The notes beneath the pieces were generated by a model that was not told the origin of the DNA, made no database searches, and worked only from the letters and a program-made list of their open reading frames with translations. A stretch of DNA of 64,000 nucleotides from Metellina segmentata (lineage: Eukaryota > Arthropoda > Arachnida > Araneae > Tetragnathidae): NCBI GenBank assembly GCA_947359465.1, contig OX375881.1:78151414-78215413 (forward strand), in the 5' to 3' direction. The number at the start of each line of letters is the position of its first letter. Positions within the stretch are counted from its first letter, which is position 1. The position numbers and the translations under genes are program-made. Shown in pieces: positions 23,223-35,884 of the stretch.

Positions 23223-24589
23223 CTTTTTAAATGTTTTATTTCTCCTTTCTTTGGAACAGAATCCTTTAGAGAGATATTGTTGGTTTTTCCTTGGAATATA
23301 ATCCATTGGGAAAATTGTATTAGTTAAGATGGAAAGTTAAAGAGTTTAAAAGTCCCGCGGGGTCTGTTATTGGTTTCAAGGTGGAATGATGCGTGTATAT
23401 ATAAACCCGTGGAAGAATTTATATTTTTATTACTTAAAATGACTAGAGAAGTGCCGTTGAAAACCAATTTCAAAACAATCAGCATTCAATTTCCATACGT
23501 AAATGACTTTGTGCAATTTACATGACACGACCCGAAACAGCAGTCCAGTGGCATCTTCATGGAACAATACAGCTGATCATCCTCCTTTCATTAAACTTCC
23601 ACCCTAATGAAAGTAAAGTAGAAACAAAGATTAAACAGTGTATACATAAGTAAAACATTTTTTCATCACATCCCATAGTTGAACCTCGTCACGTTCCTAA
23701 CAAACACCCACAAGCATGAATCGTGTTCTACATGACCAGTGTACAAATCTTTTAATCTACGCAAATGTTCCTTTAATTCGAAAAAGGCGTAAGTACAATG
23801 CGAGAAATTGGATGCGACGAGCTTGTCTCATTTCCATACGAAACACAGGTCTTCCAAGAAAAACCCTATCCGGAGACAGTTTCCGAAGACAGAATTTATT
23901 TTGTTAAGTCCTTCTTTTTTCTTTAAGCAGAATGATAGATTCAATTCGTTTTAGAATAAATAAGTGGAAAGTGAGTTCTAACTTGGGTTTTAAATGAGTT
24001 CATGTGTTAGAAGTGTGTTCGAAAATTATAAAATTTCGAAACTCGATTACGCTGGACAGAATGTATTCTGATTGCTTGTATAATTTAGAGCGATCTGAAG
24101 ATATTTTTATGCAGATTGCAAAATTGTCGATGACGCTTCAAATACATTACAGTTTTCTTTAACGATATTATTTTAAACTTTTGAAAATCACAATTCTGGA
24201 AACAAATCAAGATTGTTTTGAAAAAAACCTAATATGTGACGATTTACCGCATATGAATGCACTATGTAAGCATTTAGCAAAATTTAGCTAACGTATTGAA
24301 AATTAACTAAACATTTAGCGTTTTTGAACAGTTAAAAGGCTTGAATGTATGACTACCCTTTTACTAGATATCTGTCTATTACTCCTAGATATCACGACAT
24401 CGAAAAAGAGAGATTATTTATATACCTTTGTAGCATAAGCATCTTGGCATATTTATGTAGGACAGTCCATCCTGGAGTTAACGTTAGGGTTAACGTTTTG
24501 TGTCTTTCCAATGTCACAACGAGGACTGTAACGCTCGTTAACACAAAACCACATTTATTAGTAATGTAAGAAATACAGTAGGCAACATC

Positions 24590-25245
24590 AATTAACTATC
24601 AACATCAATATTAACTAAGCGTAATTCAACTATCTACAGCAATACAACTATCTACATCAATACAACTATCAACATCAATAAACTATCTACATCAATACAA
24701 CTATCAACATCAATAAACTATCATCATCAATACGGTCTCAGAATATCAATCAACAATCAACATCAATAAACTATCATCATCAATACGGTCTCAGAATATC
24801 AATCAACAATCAACATCAATAAACTATCTACATCAATACAACTATCAACATCAATAAACTATCATCATCAATACGGTCTCAGAATATCAATCAACAATCA
24901 ACATCAATAACTTATCATCATCAATACGGTCTCAGAATATCAATCAACAATCAACATCAATAAACTATCATCATAAATACGGTCTCAGAATATCAATCAA
25001 CAATCAACAACAATAAACTATCATCATCAATACGGTCTCAGAATATCAATCAACAATCAACATCAATAAACTATCATAATCAATACGGTCTCCGAATATC
25101 AATCAACAATCAACATCAATAAACTATCATCATCAATACGGTCTCCGAATATCAATCAACAATCAACATCAATAAACTATCATAATCAATACGGTCTCAG
25201 AATATCAATCAACAATCAACATCAATCCGATCTCCGCATAACCAT
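24590..25245. repeat. 53 bp minisatellite (ATACGGTCTC unit) with short-unit flank
   Basis: Nine copies of CGGTCTC lie at 24733, 24786, 24874, 24927, 24980, 25033, 25086, 25139 and 25192, spaced 53 bp except for one 88 bp gap. Unit: ATACGGTCTCAGAATATCAA then TCAACAATCAACATCAATAA and ACTATCATCATCA. The 24590-24725 part is made only of the shorter 'ACTATCxACATCAATA' sub-motif. Units differ at single positions (TCAG/TCCG; CATCATC/CATAATC). Confidence 0.95.
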
Positions 25246-25317
25246 CGAACTCTTCTTTTTACCTTTTCTTCAAAAAGCATAATATTTGCACGCGCTTGAA
25301 ATCTGCTCGAAGCCTAA

Positions 25318-25749
25318 AGCCCGGTGCACACATCCGATTTTTCAGCGTGCAGCGCTGCTGTGGCAACGAAGCCCAACTATGCACACATAACCGTGAAATG
25401 ACGCAAGTACTCATTTCGCGCCATTTGCGATAAATATTCCATCGAATAAAACGTGTTTATTTCACTTACTTTGTGTAAAAAAAGTATATTTTGAAACAAA
25501 ATAGACGTTACAGGATACAACCATTTATTAAGTGTAATTTATTTTCCATTTATTTATGAAAACAAGGTACTTCAGAACGGAGACGCATGTGCGGCGCCGT
25601 GAGGAACTGCGGTACAAATTGCTCGCAAGTTGGACGTGTGGCGCCGGAGGCATGTGTGCACTACTCCATTGGATCTAATGTATCTCATACCGTACTTGCG
25701 TTGCCGCAGCGGCGCCGCACGTTGAAAAACCGGATGTGTGCACCGGGCC
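25318..25749. mobile_element. 432 bp MITE with long GC-rich inverted repeats, TAA duplication
   Basis: Left end AGCCCGGTGCACACATCCGA; the right end reads back GGCCCGGTGCACACATCCGG. The match extends about 45 bp (TTTTTCAxCGTGCxGCGCxGCTGxGG). TAA flanks both sides (25315-25317, 25750-25752), which fits PIF/Harbinger-type insertion. The interior is AT-rich in the left half and CpG-rich on the right, with no transposase. The + strand open frame at 25587-25850 is incidental. Confidence 0.8.
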
Positions 25750-28614
25750 TAAACAAACTAGCGTTGTCAGATTCGGTTTGCCAAGTGTGTTGCCACATTT
25801 TAATGTACACAAGAATTAAAATCCTACATTTATGTTCTGCCAAAATTTAATCATTCCAAGTGGTGTGACACCACATGTAAGAATACTTCTGAAAAGGTTA
25901 AGTTTAGCAACGTTAGATATGTGTTTGTTTGTAAAATTTTTATTCTTAACATTTTTATCATTTTTCAAAACTCATGTCATAATCAAAAATTTATAAAACG
26001 TAACGAAATCTTAAAATTTACTCCAAGAATATTTACACGAAACCTATTTACCATTTCATGGAGATATGACATCAGAAGTAAGAATGCCGCTGAAAAATTA
26101 CATCTACGGAAGTTGTTAGATATGTCTGCCAACGAATTTTTAATTATCAGCATTTTAATCTTTTTGTAAATACTGATGTGAAAGGATCGTGAAGTCCTTT
26201 ATATCTAACCACCCACCTAGAGCTATCCTAGACATCAGGATATTAAATGAATCTTTATTTTTCATAGAGGTCTTAATGTACCAAAAACATGTATGTAATT
26301 AGCTTTAAACATTTGAAGTAGGTTATCAAAACGCATTTGAAAGGTTGACTCTCAACTCGTAAGCGTTATTCTTTTCAGCAAACCAGCATCTTCCAGTTTA
26401 AAGTCTAGTAATTGCCATATGCTGTAAGCTGATTGCATGAGAACCTAAAATTTAACAAAATACTCGATCACTCAACCAAATTTTCAATGCGTTTTCGTAT
26501 TCTAGGACCTGTAGGTATCAGCTACTTCTAGGCACAACTAACCCTGAATGCAAACTTAAGACAGGCAGTAGATCTCTGATGACACGTATTTGCACCTTCA
26601 TTTAACTCTAAATTTACTTTTAAAGTCTAATAAATATTAATTATGATATTGTTTTATAATTTTTCATGTCAAAAATTTGAACTGCAACCAAAAAGAAATT
26701 GCAGTTTTGCATACCATTCGTATAGTTACACGTTAAAAGAGTTGTACAATCTAAGATTCTAAAATTGCTTTTTTTACGTTTGTCTATTAACTTGGAAAAA
26801 GATATTTGACTGCAATTTTTGCATATCAATCAAAAAGTAAAGGAATAACGATATTACTTCTACATCCGTATAATACATTATTTTTATCACAAAATTAGTC
26901 TTGAAATAAAGGGATAATAGAAAGAATCAATGAAAAAGAGTTCAAATTGCATTTACCTTTTCCATGAGTTTATTGTGTCTTTGATGATTTTTAGTGCCTT
27001 CTTTTTTATCCATTTAACCTCTTCAAACAAATTTCATTTCTTTTTGCAGTTCAATTATAGCCTTAAAGTAATGATTGCTGACATTAATCCTACTCTAAAT
27101 ATTTTAACATGCATTTGCAGAATCCTTGACTTGTTTCCAACGAACTTTAGATTATTTAGATTTTTCTGGTAAGCTACACAAACAATATTTTAAAATATGT
27201 ACATTCTTTGCTTATGCGCATACTTAGTTCTTTGTGAGTGAATAAATTTTTTAATTGCTTTCATAATACGATTAAGAAAGAATGAAAATACAATAAAGTT
27301 TTTTTGCTACGTTTTTGGGTTTAGGCGTCGATAAAAAGGGGGATTAATATTTTGGTTTAAATTAGACAATGGAGTATAAATAAAGGAAGGTGTAGGTTTA
27401 CTTAATTCTATTAATCAATCAAAGGGGCTTCAAAATGTGTTTTACTTCATAATCTGTGTTGAAGACAGCAGCGACATTTTGAGGTTACTAATTTATTTGG
27501 TTTAGATATTTATGTATTATAATTTATAAATAGATTTTATCCATCCTAAAACAAAGTAATGAAATTTAGGGAGATTTACTAATCGAAGTAATGAGATAAA
27601 GTAATCCATGCTTAACGGTTAAAAATATGGAATTCATTTCATGAGCTTTTAAAAATTAAAATCTGAAAAGTTATTTTCACTAACACAAAGCAGTTTGAAA
27701 TTTTTCGATCATACATAATTTAATTTGTTCTAGAGAATGCTTTAAAAATCCTTGAACAAGGTACACTGAGGTTACTTTTTAGTAACAAAAAAGCCTTAAA
27801 AAACATGGGAATACCGGAGAATTTTTCTGAAAGAAAAAGAGCATTTCCCGAACGTCGTACTAAAAACCAAGACGTAGTTTTTATGGTTAAAAACTGAATT
27901 TCGATTTGTTTAGTTATTTCTGTTACTACAATGTTTTGTTTTCTCGAACGCAGCAAAAAATTCCTTTTCTAATTTTATAACAAGGTACAAGATTGCTTGA
28001 ATAGTTTTTCCCCGTCTTGACTCACGAAGTTAATTAGTATAAATTAATTGTCTGGGTTTTGAACACATTTTTACAGAATTTTTTCTCTTCTCAGGAACTC
28101 TCATAATTAGAAAATAATTTTTATAATATTCAAAATGTGCAAAAAATGTTATGGACTTCTTAGCATGAATAAAAACCCATTTTCACCCAGAACCTTGTAT
28201 CTATTGTTTTTTACGTTCTTTGTTATTATTAAGTGTTTAAATAGTATCCGAAATTATAAGCAAATACTCAATTTTTTCTGAATTAAACTTTTTTATGCAT
28301 GTGGGTGTTATTTGAAAGGAAATATTTGCATAATCTAATCTAGTAGAGTGTTTTCCTACGGATGTAAGAATATTTTAGATGAATTTTAGTTTTCTAAAAC
28401 TGTAAATTCTTGAATTAGGAACGAATTGATTCCCATTCTACATGAAAGAGATTTTGCCCAATAGCTCAATATAATATTCAATATAATTTAGTATGTTTCA
28501 ACTCAAGAGTTAATAATTATCGAAATTAACAGATCCAAATCGCGAATCGTTAGCAAATCCTACTTAGTTCGGTACGAGAAGTGTGTTGACAAGATTATAC
28601 TAATCTGAAAAGAT

Positions 28615-29226
28615 TAGTATCTATATATATATATCAGATGATACTAATCTGAAAAGATTAGTATCATCTCATAAAATGAATCCCTTTTTTAAATTCAACT
28701 TATTCGAATACTCATGTAAATAATTTTGTGAAACCTTTGAAATTGAAGAATGGTTCTTGTAAAAATGTTTGAAATTGTCGCAACTCTAAATCACAAATTA
28801 AAGCAACCAATCTGGAATTCAATGATGGAATAATATTTTCATTTTGTAAACCTTTCAATAAATGAAGCACTTTTTAAGACTACTTATTTTTATTACAACG
28901 TCACATACATATTGAAACATTAGTATCTATATATATATATCAGATGATACTAATCTGAAAAGATTAGTATCATCTCATAAAATGAATCCCTTTTTTAAAT
29001 TCAACTTATTCGAATACTCATGTAAATAATTTTGTGAAACCTTTGAAATTGAAGAATGGTTCTTGTAAAAATGTTTGAAATTGTCGCAACTCTAAATCAC
29101 AAATTAAAGCAACCAATCTGGAACTCAATGATGGAATAATATTTTCATTTTGTAAACCTTTCAATAAATGAAGCACTTTTTAAGACTACTTATTTTTATT
29201 ACAACGTCACATACATATTGAAACCA
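28615..29226. repeat. 306 bp near-identical tandem duplication with hairpin
   Basis: Copies 28615-28920 and 28921-29226 are almost identical; one visible difference is GGAATTCAATG versus GGAACTCAATG. Each has a perfect 14 bp stem with GAAA loop (28637-28668 and 28943-28974: GATGATACTAATCT, loop, AGATTAGTATCATC). The same arm pair appears partly once more at 28594-28620, in front of copy 1. Confidence 0.95.
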
Positions 29227-29269
29227 TCTCATGAATAATGTGATAGTTTCTAATAACCTGTAATAATAT

Positions 29270-29480
29270 TGTACTTAAATAATCTAACGCAACTATAATA
29301 ACAATGTACTTCGTACTTATGTACAATGTACTTATTAATGTAATTTATGATAACATGCTTTAATAATTTAATACTATTAACAATAATGTACTTTAATGTA
29401 ATCATTAATGATGTACTTTAATGCAATCAATGATAATGCACTTTAATGCAATTAATAATAAAGTGCTTTGCAAAGAGCAA
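29270..29480. repeat. AT-rich minisatellite around AATGTACTTTAATG
   Basis: Irregular 20-30 bp repeats of 'AATGxACTTTAATGxAATxAATGAT' follow the 306 bp duplication. No open frame of note. Confidence 0.75.
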
Positions 29481-30624
29481 TTAATGAAGCATTCAAAAGA
29501 AATCACTTGATTATTGGGTCCAAAACCTGACATATAGTGCACTGGTTAAAATACAATCTCCTAAATTGGTAACATGTGTTTTCGCATACATTCGGCAGTT
29601 CAAGCTCCTATGACGTCATAATCAATTATAAAATCCGCTGTCCTGGCGTGTCATAAAGTCGACCATTTGCTAATTTTAGTTAAATAAATCACGCCATTAA
29701 AAAACACCTAAAAAGAGCTATATTTTTCAGCAATCTAAGATATAGGAGAACTATTGTTAATTAAAACAACATTGGGTTGACTCATATTATGTAAAAACAG
29801 GAAATGAATGTTGAAGTCACTGGGAACACGTTCAGGGTTGTACGTGATTACAACATTTCTCAATACATACTTAATAACAGTAAATCTCTCTCTGATATTA
29901 ATAAGAGAGTGGTTATTCATCCATTTCCTCCAATATCACATTTGTGTGTGTTAGACCATTGTTATAGAAAGGTCTTCAATATCAATCAGACGCATTATCA
30001 TCGCTCGTTTGATGATCGATAGTGACTAAAGGATTAGCAACAGTTTGTCATTGAATTAGACGATCATCGAGCTGATTAGCTATTCGCGTACCCACTCCTG
30101 ATGGATATGTGGGAGCCTTATTATCCCGTAGCTAGGCGAGAGCAATTCCGAAAGGCATGTATGTCTTCCTTATGTCGAATTAACTACTGAACCTCACAAA
30201 ATCCAACTAACATCGTTTCTCAAAGTCCATCAGTAATGTATGATAAAATGAAGAATTCTACCCCTTTGTAATACGTTTTTAAATTTTAAAATAGTTGCTT
30301 TTAAGAAATGCATGAGACATTCAAGTGAAAAATCACCATAATTTACTTTGCATATACTTTCGCTTTTGAAAGATTTTTCTGGTAATTTTATCATTTTCAT
30401 GTATCATCTTGACAGTTTTAAATGGAAACTTTCATGCTATAAAACCTCGTCTATTCATCACATTTTCAGCTTTTGAAGTTTGTAATCAATTCATACGAAA
30501 TGAAGTCTATGTATTATTCCTTAAACTAAACCAACTTATTTAAATTATTTGTGAAACCAAAATGTTTTTTAAGCTATCACGATGAGGATAGTTCCTTTCA
30601 AATGTTTGTATCAACGAAGTAATA

Positions 30625-31075
30625 ATTAGAGTGTCCTATACATCATTAAGAACAAGCTCTTTTCTGAATTTACCGACTTTTATTAAAGGCATTTCCAAGA
30701 TGTGAAACTTGTTTTGTAAGCACACATGATGGTTTATCGAATTCTGTTATCAATTAGGCTATGGTTAATAAGGGTTAAGGTAAAGGCAAGCCTAGTTTAA
30801 AAAAATTGTGTTCAAATGAACCTTACAAAGAAACAAACTAGAATGAGTGTCCTTGAACATCATTCACCAATAGAACTAGATATTCTCTGTTTTTACCAGT
30901 CTCTCTCATAAGCAGTTTGAAGACGTGGGACTTGCTTTATAAGCACACATGAAGCTTTATCACACACCATTATCATTAGGATCTATTTAATTAGGAGATT
31001 GTTAAATGTTGGCTCTGTTGGAGTTACAGTTTTCAAATGGGCCTTCCATAAAAACATTAACTAGGATTGTATTAT
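30625..31075. repeat. Two diverged tandem copies, about 220 bp, split by later insertion
   Basis: Unit 1 near 30632 and unit 2 near 30850 share GTCCTxxACATCATT, TAAGCACACATGA, TTTATC and a TATTAxxxTTAGG region. A third partial unit (AACACATGGTAATCTATCGC, TTTTCATTAGGG) reappears at about 32665. The (TA)n tract and mariner element at 31082-32636 therefore sit inside the array. Confidence 0.6.
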
Positions 31076-31080
31076 TGAGC

Positions 31081-31081
<1 letters not shown>

Positions 31082-31159
<78 letters not shown>
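31082..31159. repeat. (TA)n microsatellite, target of the mariner insertion
   Basis: About 78 bp of TA dinucleotides end exactly at the left terminus of the mariner element. Further TA units continue after its right terminus (32629-32637). Confidence 0.95.
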
Positions 31160-31162
<3 letters not shown>

Positions 31163-32628
31163 GGTGTTTCAGTGAACCGTTTCAGAACTTCTAAGAGGGT
31201 TAGGGTACATCCTGACAACTTGAAATCATATAGCAATGTGGGGTCGGAAATGCTTTCCTGAAGTGGTGTTGTACACATAAGCACCGTAAAGAAAAGAGAC
31301 CGTAAGTGAGAAATCGTTTTAATAATACATGAAAAGAAGCAAAAGGTACATGGATTAAAGTAAGTGTTCGAAGTTTCTTCCACGGACTACAATACACGCC
31401 TCATATCTCCGACGCATGGACATCCGAACATTCTGGAATACTCCAGGCATATCTCGAATTTCTCCGGCAGCTACTGCAATTCTTGCAACCAGCTCCTCAA
31501 CATTGTCAACAGGGGTGTCATAAACTAGCGATTTCAGATGACCCCAGAAATAAAAATCAAGACATGATAGGTCGGGTGACCGAGCAGGTCAACGCACGAG
31601 ACCACCACGTCCGTTCCACTGCTGACCAAATGTGACATCCGGGTAGTTACGAACATCTCCGCTATAATGGGCAGGGGCTCCATCGTATTGGAACCACATT
31701 GTCTGTTGCGTCGATGCAGAAATATGTTCATCTCTCAAAAGTTGTGGCAATACTTGCTGCAGAAAGAGCAAGTAGTTAGGTCCGGTTAGACGAGACGGTA
31801 ACAGGTAAGGTCCGATGAGGTGATCTCCCCATAATACCGGCCCATACATTGACCGAAAATCGAATCTGTGCTGCACGACGTCGTATTGCATGCGGGTTCT
31901 CGACCGCCCAGAATGGTCGTTATGCGTGTTGAAAATTCCTTCCCTTGTGAAGGATGCCTCATCGGAAAACAACACTTCAGCAGGAAAAAGGGGATTTGTA
32001 GCACATTTTCCAAGCGTTTGTAGCACATGTACCACTGTGCGAAAGCAATACGAGGTGCATAATCCTCCGGTTGCTGTGTCTGGACACGCTGCACGTGAAA
32101 CGGATGCATGTCTTCTTCCCGGAGAATCCTCCAGACGCTGCAATGGGAAACCCCGACTGCGTTTTCTACACTTCGTGTACTCGTTCTTGTATTCCCCTGT
32201 ACATGCTGCAGCACATTCTGTTCGACGTCTGCAGTCCGTGCTGTTCTTACCCTGTCCCTGTCAGCTCTTTCTAATGAACCTGTCTCAGCTAACCTCTGGT
32301 GCAGTCTTGCAAAGAAATTATGACTGGGGATACGCCTCGTCGGATATCGTTCCGCGTACTAACGCTGTTCGGCTGGCCCACTACAATTTGCAGCCCCGTA
32401 CGCCAAATGCATATCGACTAACTCTGCGATCGTGTAATCATCCATCCTACTAACTTGGTGTTCTTGTGCGAAATGAAGATTCCCTACACGAAAGCTCGGG
32501 ATTTTCGCACAACGCCATCTACCGCGTCAGGAAAGCATTTCTGACTGCCCATTGGTATATGATTTTGGTTCGTCAGGATTTACCCTACCCCTCTTAGAAG
32601 TTCTGAAACGGTTCACTGAAACACCCTG
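31160..32628 (-). mobile_element. Near-full-length mariner-like element inserted in (TA)n
   Basis: A 1469 bp element whose ends match over more than 55 bp. Left CAGGGTGTTTCAGTGAACCG; the right end reads back the same, continuing GTTTCAGAACTTCTAAGAGG. TA lies on both sides. It carries a transposase on the minus strand interrupted by a few frameshifts. It is the best-preserved element in the window and so probably the youngest of its group here. It belongs to the same group as the truncated copy at 19423. Confidence 0.93.
31375..32460 (-). pseudogene. Mariner-like transposase, nearly complete but frameshifted
   Basis: Read on the minus strand from about 32453. The N-terminal helix-turn-helix region has stops. 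The second DNA-binding part ('VGVSHCSVWRILREE') is at 32214-32080, then 'EDYAPRIAFAQWY'. After a frame change come 'LFSDEASFTREG' (first Asp), 'WFQYDGAPAHYS' (second Asp) and 'GRGGLVR'. A stop and 'SPDLSCLDFYFWGHLKS' (third acidic position, Asp) and a C-terminal 'MRRRYEACIVVRGRNFEHLL' ending follow near 31375. Catalytic positions are all recognisable, but at least two frame changes and several stops make it inactive as read. Confidence 0.85.
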
Positions 32629-34280
32629 TATATATATTCCATCTGAGCATCAAGTAGGCTTAAAAAACACATGGTAATCTATCGCATTATTTTCATTAGG
32701 GTTGTGGTAAACTCTTTTCATCTTTTGTTCACGTTTTCCTCCTACTTGAGGTCTCCTTCTGGCCCTTGAAAGTTATGACTAAACTTCTGGCCTAATTTCA
32801 AGGACGTGGCAACGACGCCTAATTTCTAATCTGTGCAAAATGCATGTGTCGAAATATGACTACGAAATTGACACGACAACAACAACATTTGTTTTACTGT
32901 TGTTACACTATTTGTTTGTATTAAGATAGAAATTAGTGTGCGAATTCTTTAGTGCTCATAAGTTCTCATACGATATTATAACATCTCTTCCAACTGTTGG
33001 CACACTGTAGGTTGCTCACTTAATTTCATTACAATTATGTTGTTAACTACGACATTTTTCAATTAAATTCCACAATTTATTCACATCAATACAAGTCAAT
33101 GTTTTTACTACCAATCACATCATTGTACGATCACATTTTATGCTCTGTTATGAATACATATTGCCAGCTTTTAACCAACTTACCTACTCAGTTATTTCAA
33201 TTTTCTCCAAGTTATTCATGTTTAAATTCAGGTAGAACTTATTAAAAAAAACTAGTTAGATCCTTTATTACGTAAGACACAAAAAAAACTACGGAAACTT
33301 GGGAACAGTAAATCAATGCCGCGTGGTTTTATTCGCTTTTCAGATCACCATCCACTCTCTAAAAGTTTCATTTTTTACTTTTCGTAATAGTGTAAATGTA
33401 AATTGACATTAAAAGGCGAAAGATTTATGTAAACATGAAGCAAACTTGGGCGGGATATACTTTCGAAATACACCTTACTTCAATTCATCCCAACATCTAA
33501 GCCAACTTAATCTTTGAAAGGTTGAAGAATCGAGTAGTACACTTTCTGAATTCTTATTAGATTGATAGATTGTGGAAAGCACTTCTTTGAAGGAAACTTT
33601 GAATGCCAAGGTACTTATTGAATGGGAACCCCGCAGTATGGTCCTAATTTATTCTATGAAAAGTGCCTTCCACTCGTATTGAAGACTCAAAAATATTTCT
33701 GTCCCTTTGAGGAACAAATTTCTTTCTAAAAAATAAAACTTTTCTGTACAACTCAAGTTGAGTAGTGATGCCTTTAAAATAGTGTAGGAAAAGTTTCGTT
33801 TGTGGTATCGCGGACACAATAACCATATTGGTATATGTGATAGTCTATTTAGTGGTATAGTCCATTTGGTTATTTCTAAAAATACAGAAATACTATATGT
33901 ATGTTCGTTTCACCCATACAAAAAAGTCTCAACCAACAACTTTTGCTTATGAGTGGAAGTATGTTTGCCTTCCAAATAGTTTTGAACAAATTTAATTTAG
34001 AATACACTGTGATGAACCATTTCGATTTGTGACACATAAATATATGTGTGTCTATGTCTATTATGTTTTTAATAAAAGTGGAACTTTTCCTATATCGAAA
34101 GTTGAACATGTATGCCTTACAAGCATACTGATTTTTAGCATATGATATAAGTTTCTCCAGTTTTAGTTGAGAAACTATCTGTGATTGTCAAGCCAACGTA
34201 AGCACACATTCCTGCATTAGTAAGTTCATTTGTCTACATATGGCAACATGACTCTCATATTTATGGTCTATACTTATCTA

Positions 34281-35518
34281 CAGGGGTTGGAGAGAATAAT
34301 GTGAACACTTGTGAAAATATAATTTTTGTTATTAATAGGCCGTTGGTCTTCTTTTTGCATGAATTACAACTTGTATCCGACGTGGAATTGACAAAGTCAC
34401 GTACAACATTCAGAGTGATACATTCCCATTCAAATTGCAAAAAATTCCCTAATTCAGAAAGTGTCCTTGGAGGGCGGAATCAACTGCGCAGCTTGTTTTC
34501 CAAAATACCCCACAAAGGTTCAATTACATTGAGATCAGGGTACTGAGGGGGCCAGATGAGGTGCTATAGTTCATCGTCGTGTTCATAAAACCAGCATCGA
34601 GTAATTCCACAGGTATGAATGGGGGCATTATCATCTGGGAAGACTAGTCATTTATCAGGAAACACAGTTTGCACCATTGGGTGAAGATGGTAGGCCAGAA
34701 GACTGACATAATCCTCTCCTGTAACACGGTCAGAATAACATGTGGGCCAAGACCACGATGTGATATCGCACCCCAGATCATCAGTGAACAGCCGTCATGC
34801 TTAACCGTAGGACGAAGACAGTCAACTTGATAGGCTTCTGGTGGCGTTCTCCAAACGTAAACATGTCCATTTGTCGTGAATAATGCGAACGACTGCATAT
34901 TACATTCTCCCATTGCTGTTGTGTCCAATTTTTATGCTCGCGACACCATATTCGTCGCTTCAAGGCATTGCATGATGTAATCAATGGTTTTGAAACAGCC
35001 GCTCTGCCACGAATATTTGCCATATGTAGTTCACGCCGGATAGTTTTTGATGAAACTGCTTCCTGTAGATGTGTGTTCATATGAGATATTATCTGGGATG
35101 CTGTTGGTCTTGTGTTCTTTTACCACAATCCGCTTCAAAACATTTCTGTCTCTGTCATTCAGTTTCAATTTTCAACCACTGTTGTGCATTTTGGATGATG
35201 TTTTTCCCTGTTTCAAATATGCTGACATTACAGTCGACACTGTACTTCTCCCAACACCTAGAAGGGTGGCCGTTATCGTTACTGAGGCTCCAGCAAGACG
35301 GGCCCCAAGAATTATGCCTCTTTCGAAACCAGAGAGGTCAGCCATAACACAGAAATATATTTCGCAACCGACTTCTGTCACTGCTAGTATCTGACTGATG
35401 TGTGTACTTTCTCATCCGCTTGGTGGCACCCTTCACCGCTAGAGGGCAGGAGTATACGAGAGGTTTCTTTCGAGTGCTATTTTTTCACAAGTCTTCATAT
35501 TATTTTGTCCAACCCCTG
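34281..35518 (-). mobile_element. Tc1-like element, 1238 bp, both ends intact
   Basis: Left end CAGGGGTTGGAGAGAATAAT; the right end reads back CAGGGGTTGGACAAAATAAT. Both are followed by imperfect ACTTGTGAAAA matches. TA flanks at 34279-34280 and 35519-35520. The transposase on the minus strand covers most of the element. Confidence 0.92.
34330..35381 (-). pseudogene. Tc1-type transposase, decayed
   Basis: 35381-35172 carries the N-terminal helix-turn-helix ('LSGFERGIILGARLAGASVT', 'LLGVGRSTVSTVMSAY'). 35080-34781 has the second DNA-binding part ('SSKTIRRELHMANIRGRAAV') and 'WTQQQWENVICS', where the usual Ser-Asp-Glu of the first catalytic site is lost. 34928-34644 has 'GCSLMIWGAISHRGLGPHVI'. 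The C-terminal 'PDLNVIEPLWGILENKLRS' lies beyond a frame change near 34560. The inferred full length of about 340 residues matches the family, but frame breaks and the altered first Asp region show it is inactive. Confidence 0.85.
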
Positions 35519-35567
35519 TATAAAAGATTTAAAAACAGAAACATAAGTCCGAAAGCAGGGAATTTAT

Positions 35568-35860
35568 CCTCTTGGTGGTTGACTTGACGAGTTATATTGG
35601 CATTAAAAGAACTGCCCAGATCTTGGCGGACGAGATATATCGTCATTGCCAAAATGAACCTGACCAGATCTTGATGGAAGAAATATCTCGTTATAGCCAG
35701 AGTAAACCTAACGAGATCTTGAAAACGAAACCGACGAAAAAATTAGAGCAAAAATTTGGCAATATCTTGATGGCGAGAAATCTGGTCATCAACTAAATTG
35801 TTCGGATCTCGATGGGCGAGATATATCGTTGAAAAAAAATCGTTGAAACATCTTGGAGGG
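35568..35860. mobile_element. TTAA-type MITE copy E with internal tandem units
   Basis: Left CCTCTTGGTGGTTGACTTGA preceded by TTAT; right ACATCTTGGAGGG followed by AAAC, a decayed target. Inside are three to four units of about 50 bp holding GGCGGACGAGATATATCGTC, GAAGAAATATCTCGTT and GGGCGAGATATATCGTT, plus AGATCTTGATGG between them. The 74-codon + strand frame over it is an artefact of the repeat. Confidence 0.72.
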
Positions 35861-35884
35861 AAACGAAATAGAGAGATAAATAGT

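Noticed and set aside
31890..32453. 187-codon + strand frame
   Set aside because: Antisense of the mariner-like transposase; the minus strand shows the catalytic motifs, the plus strand nothing.
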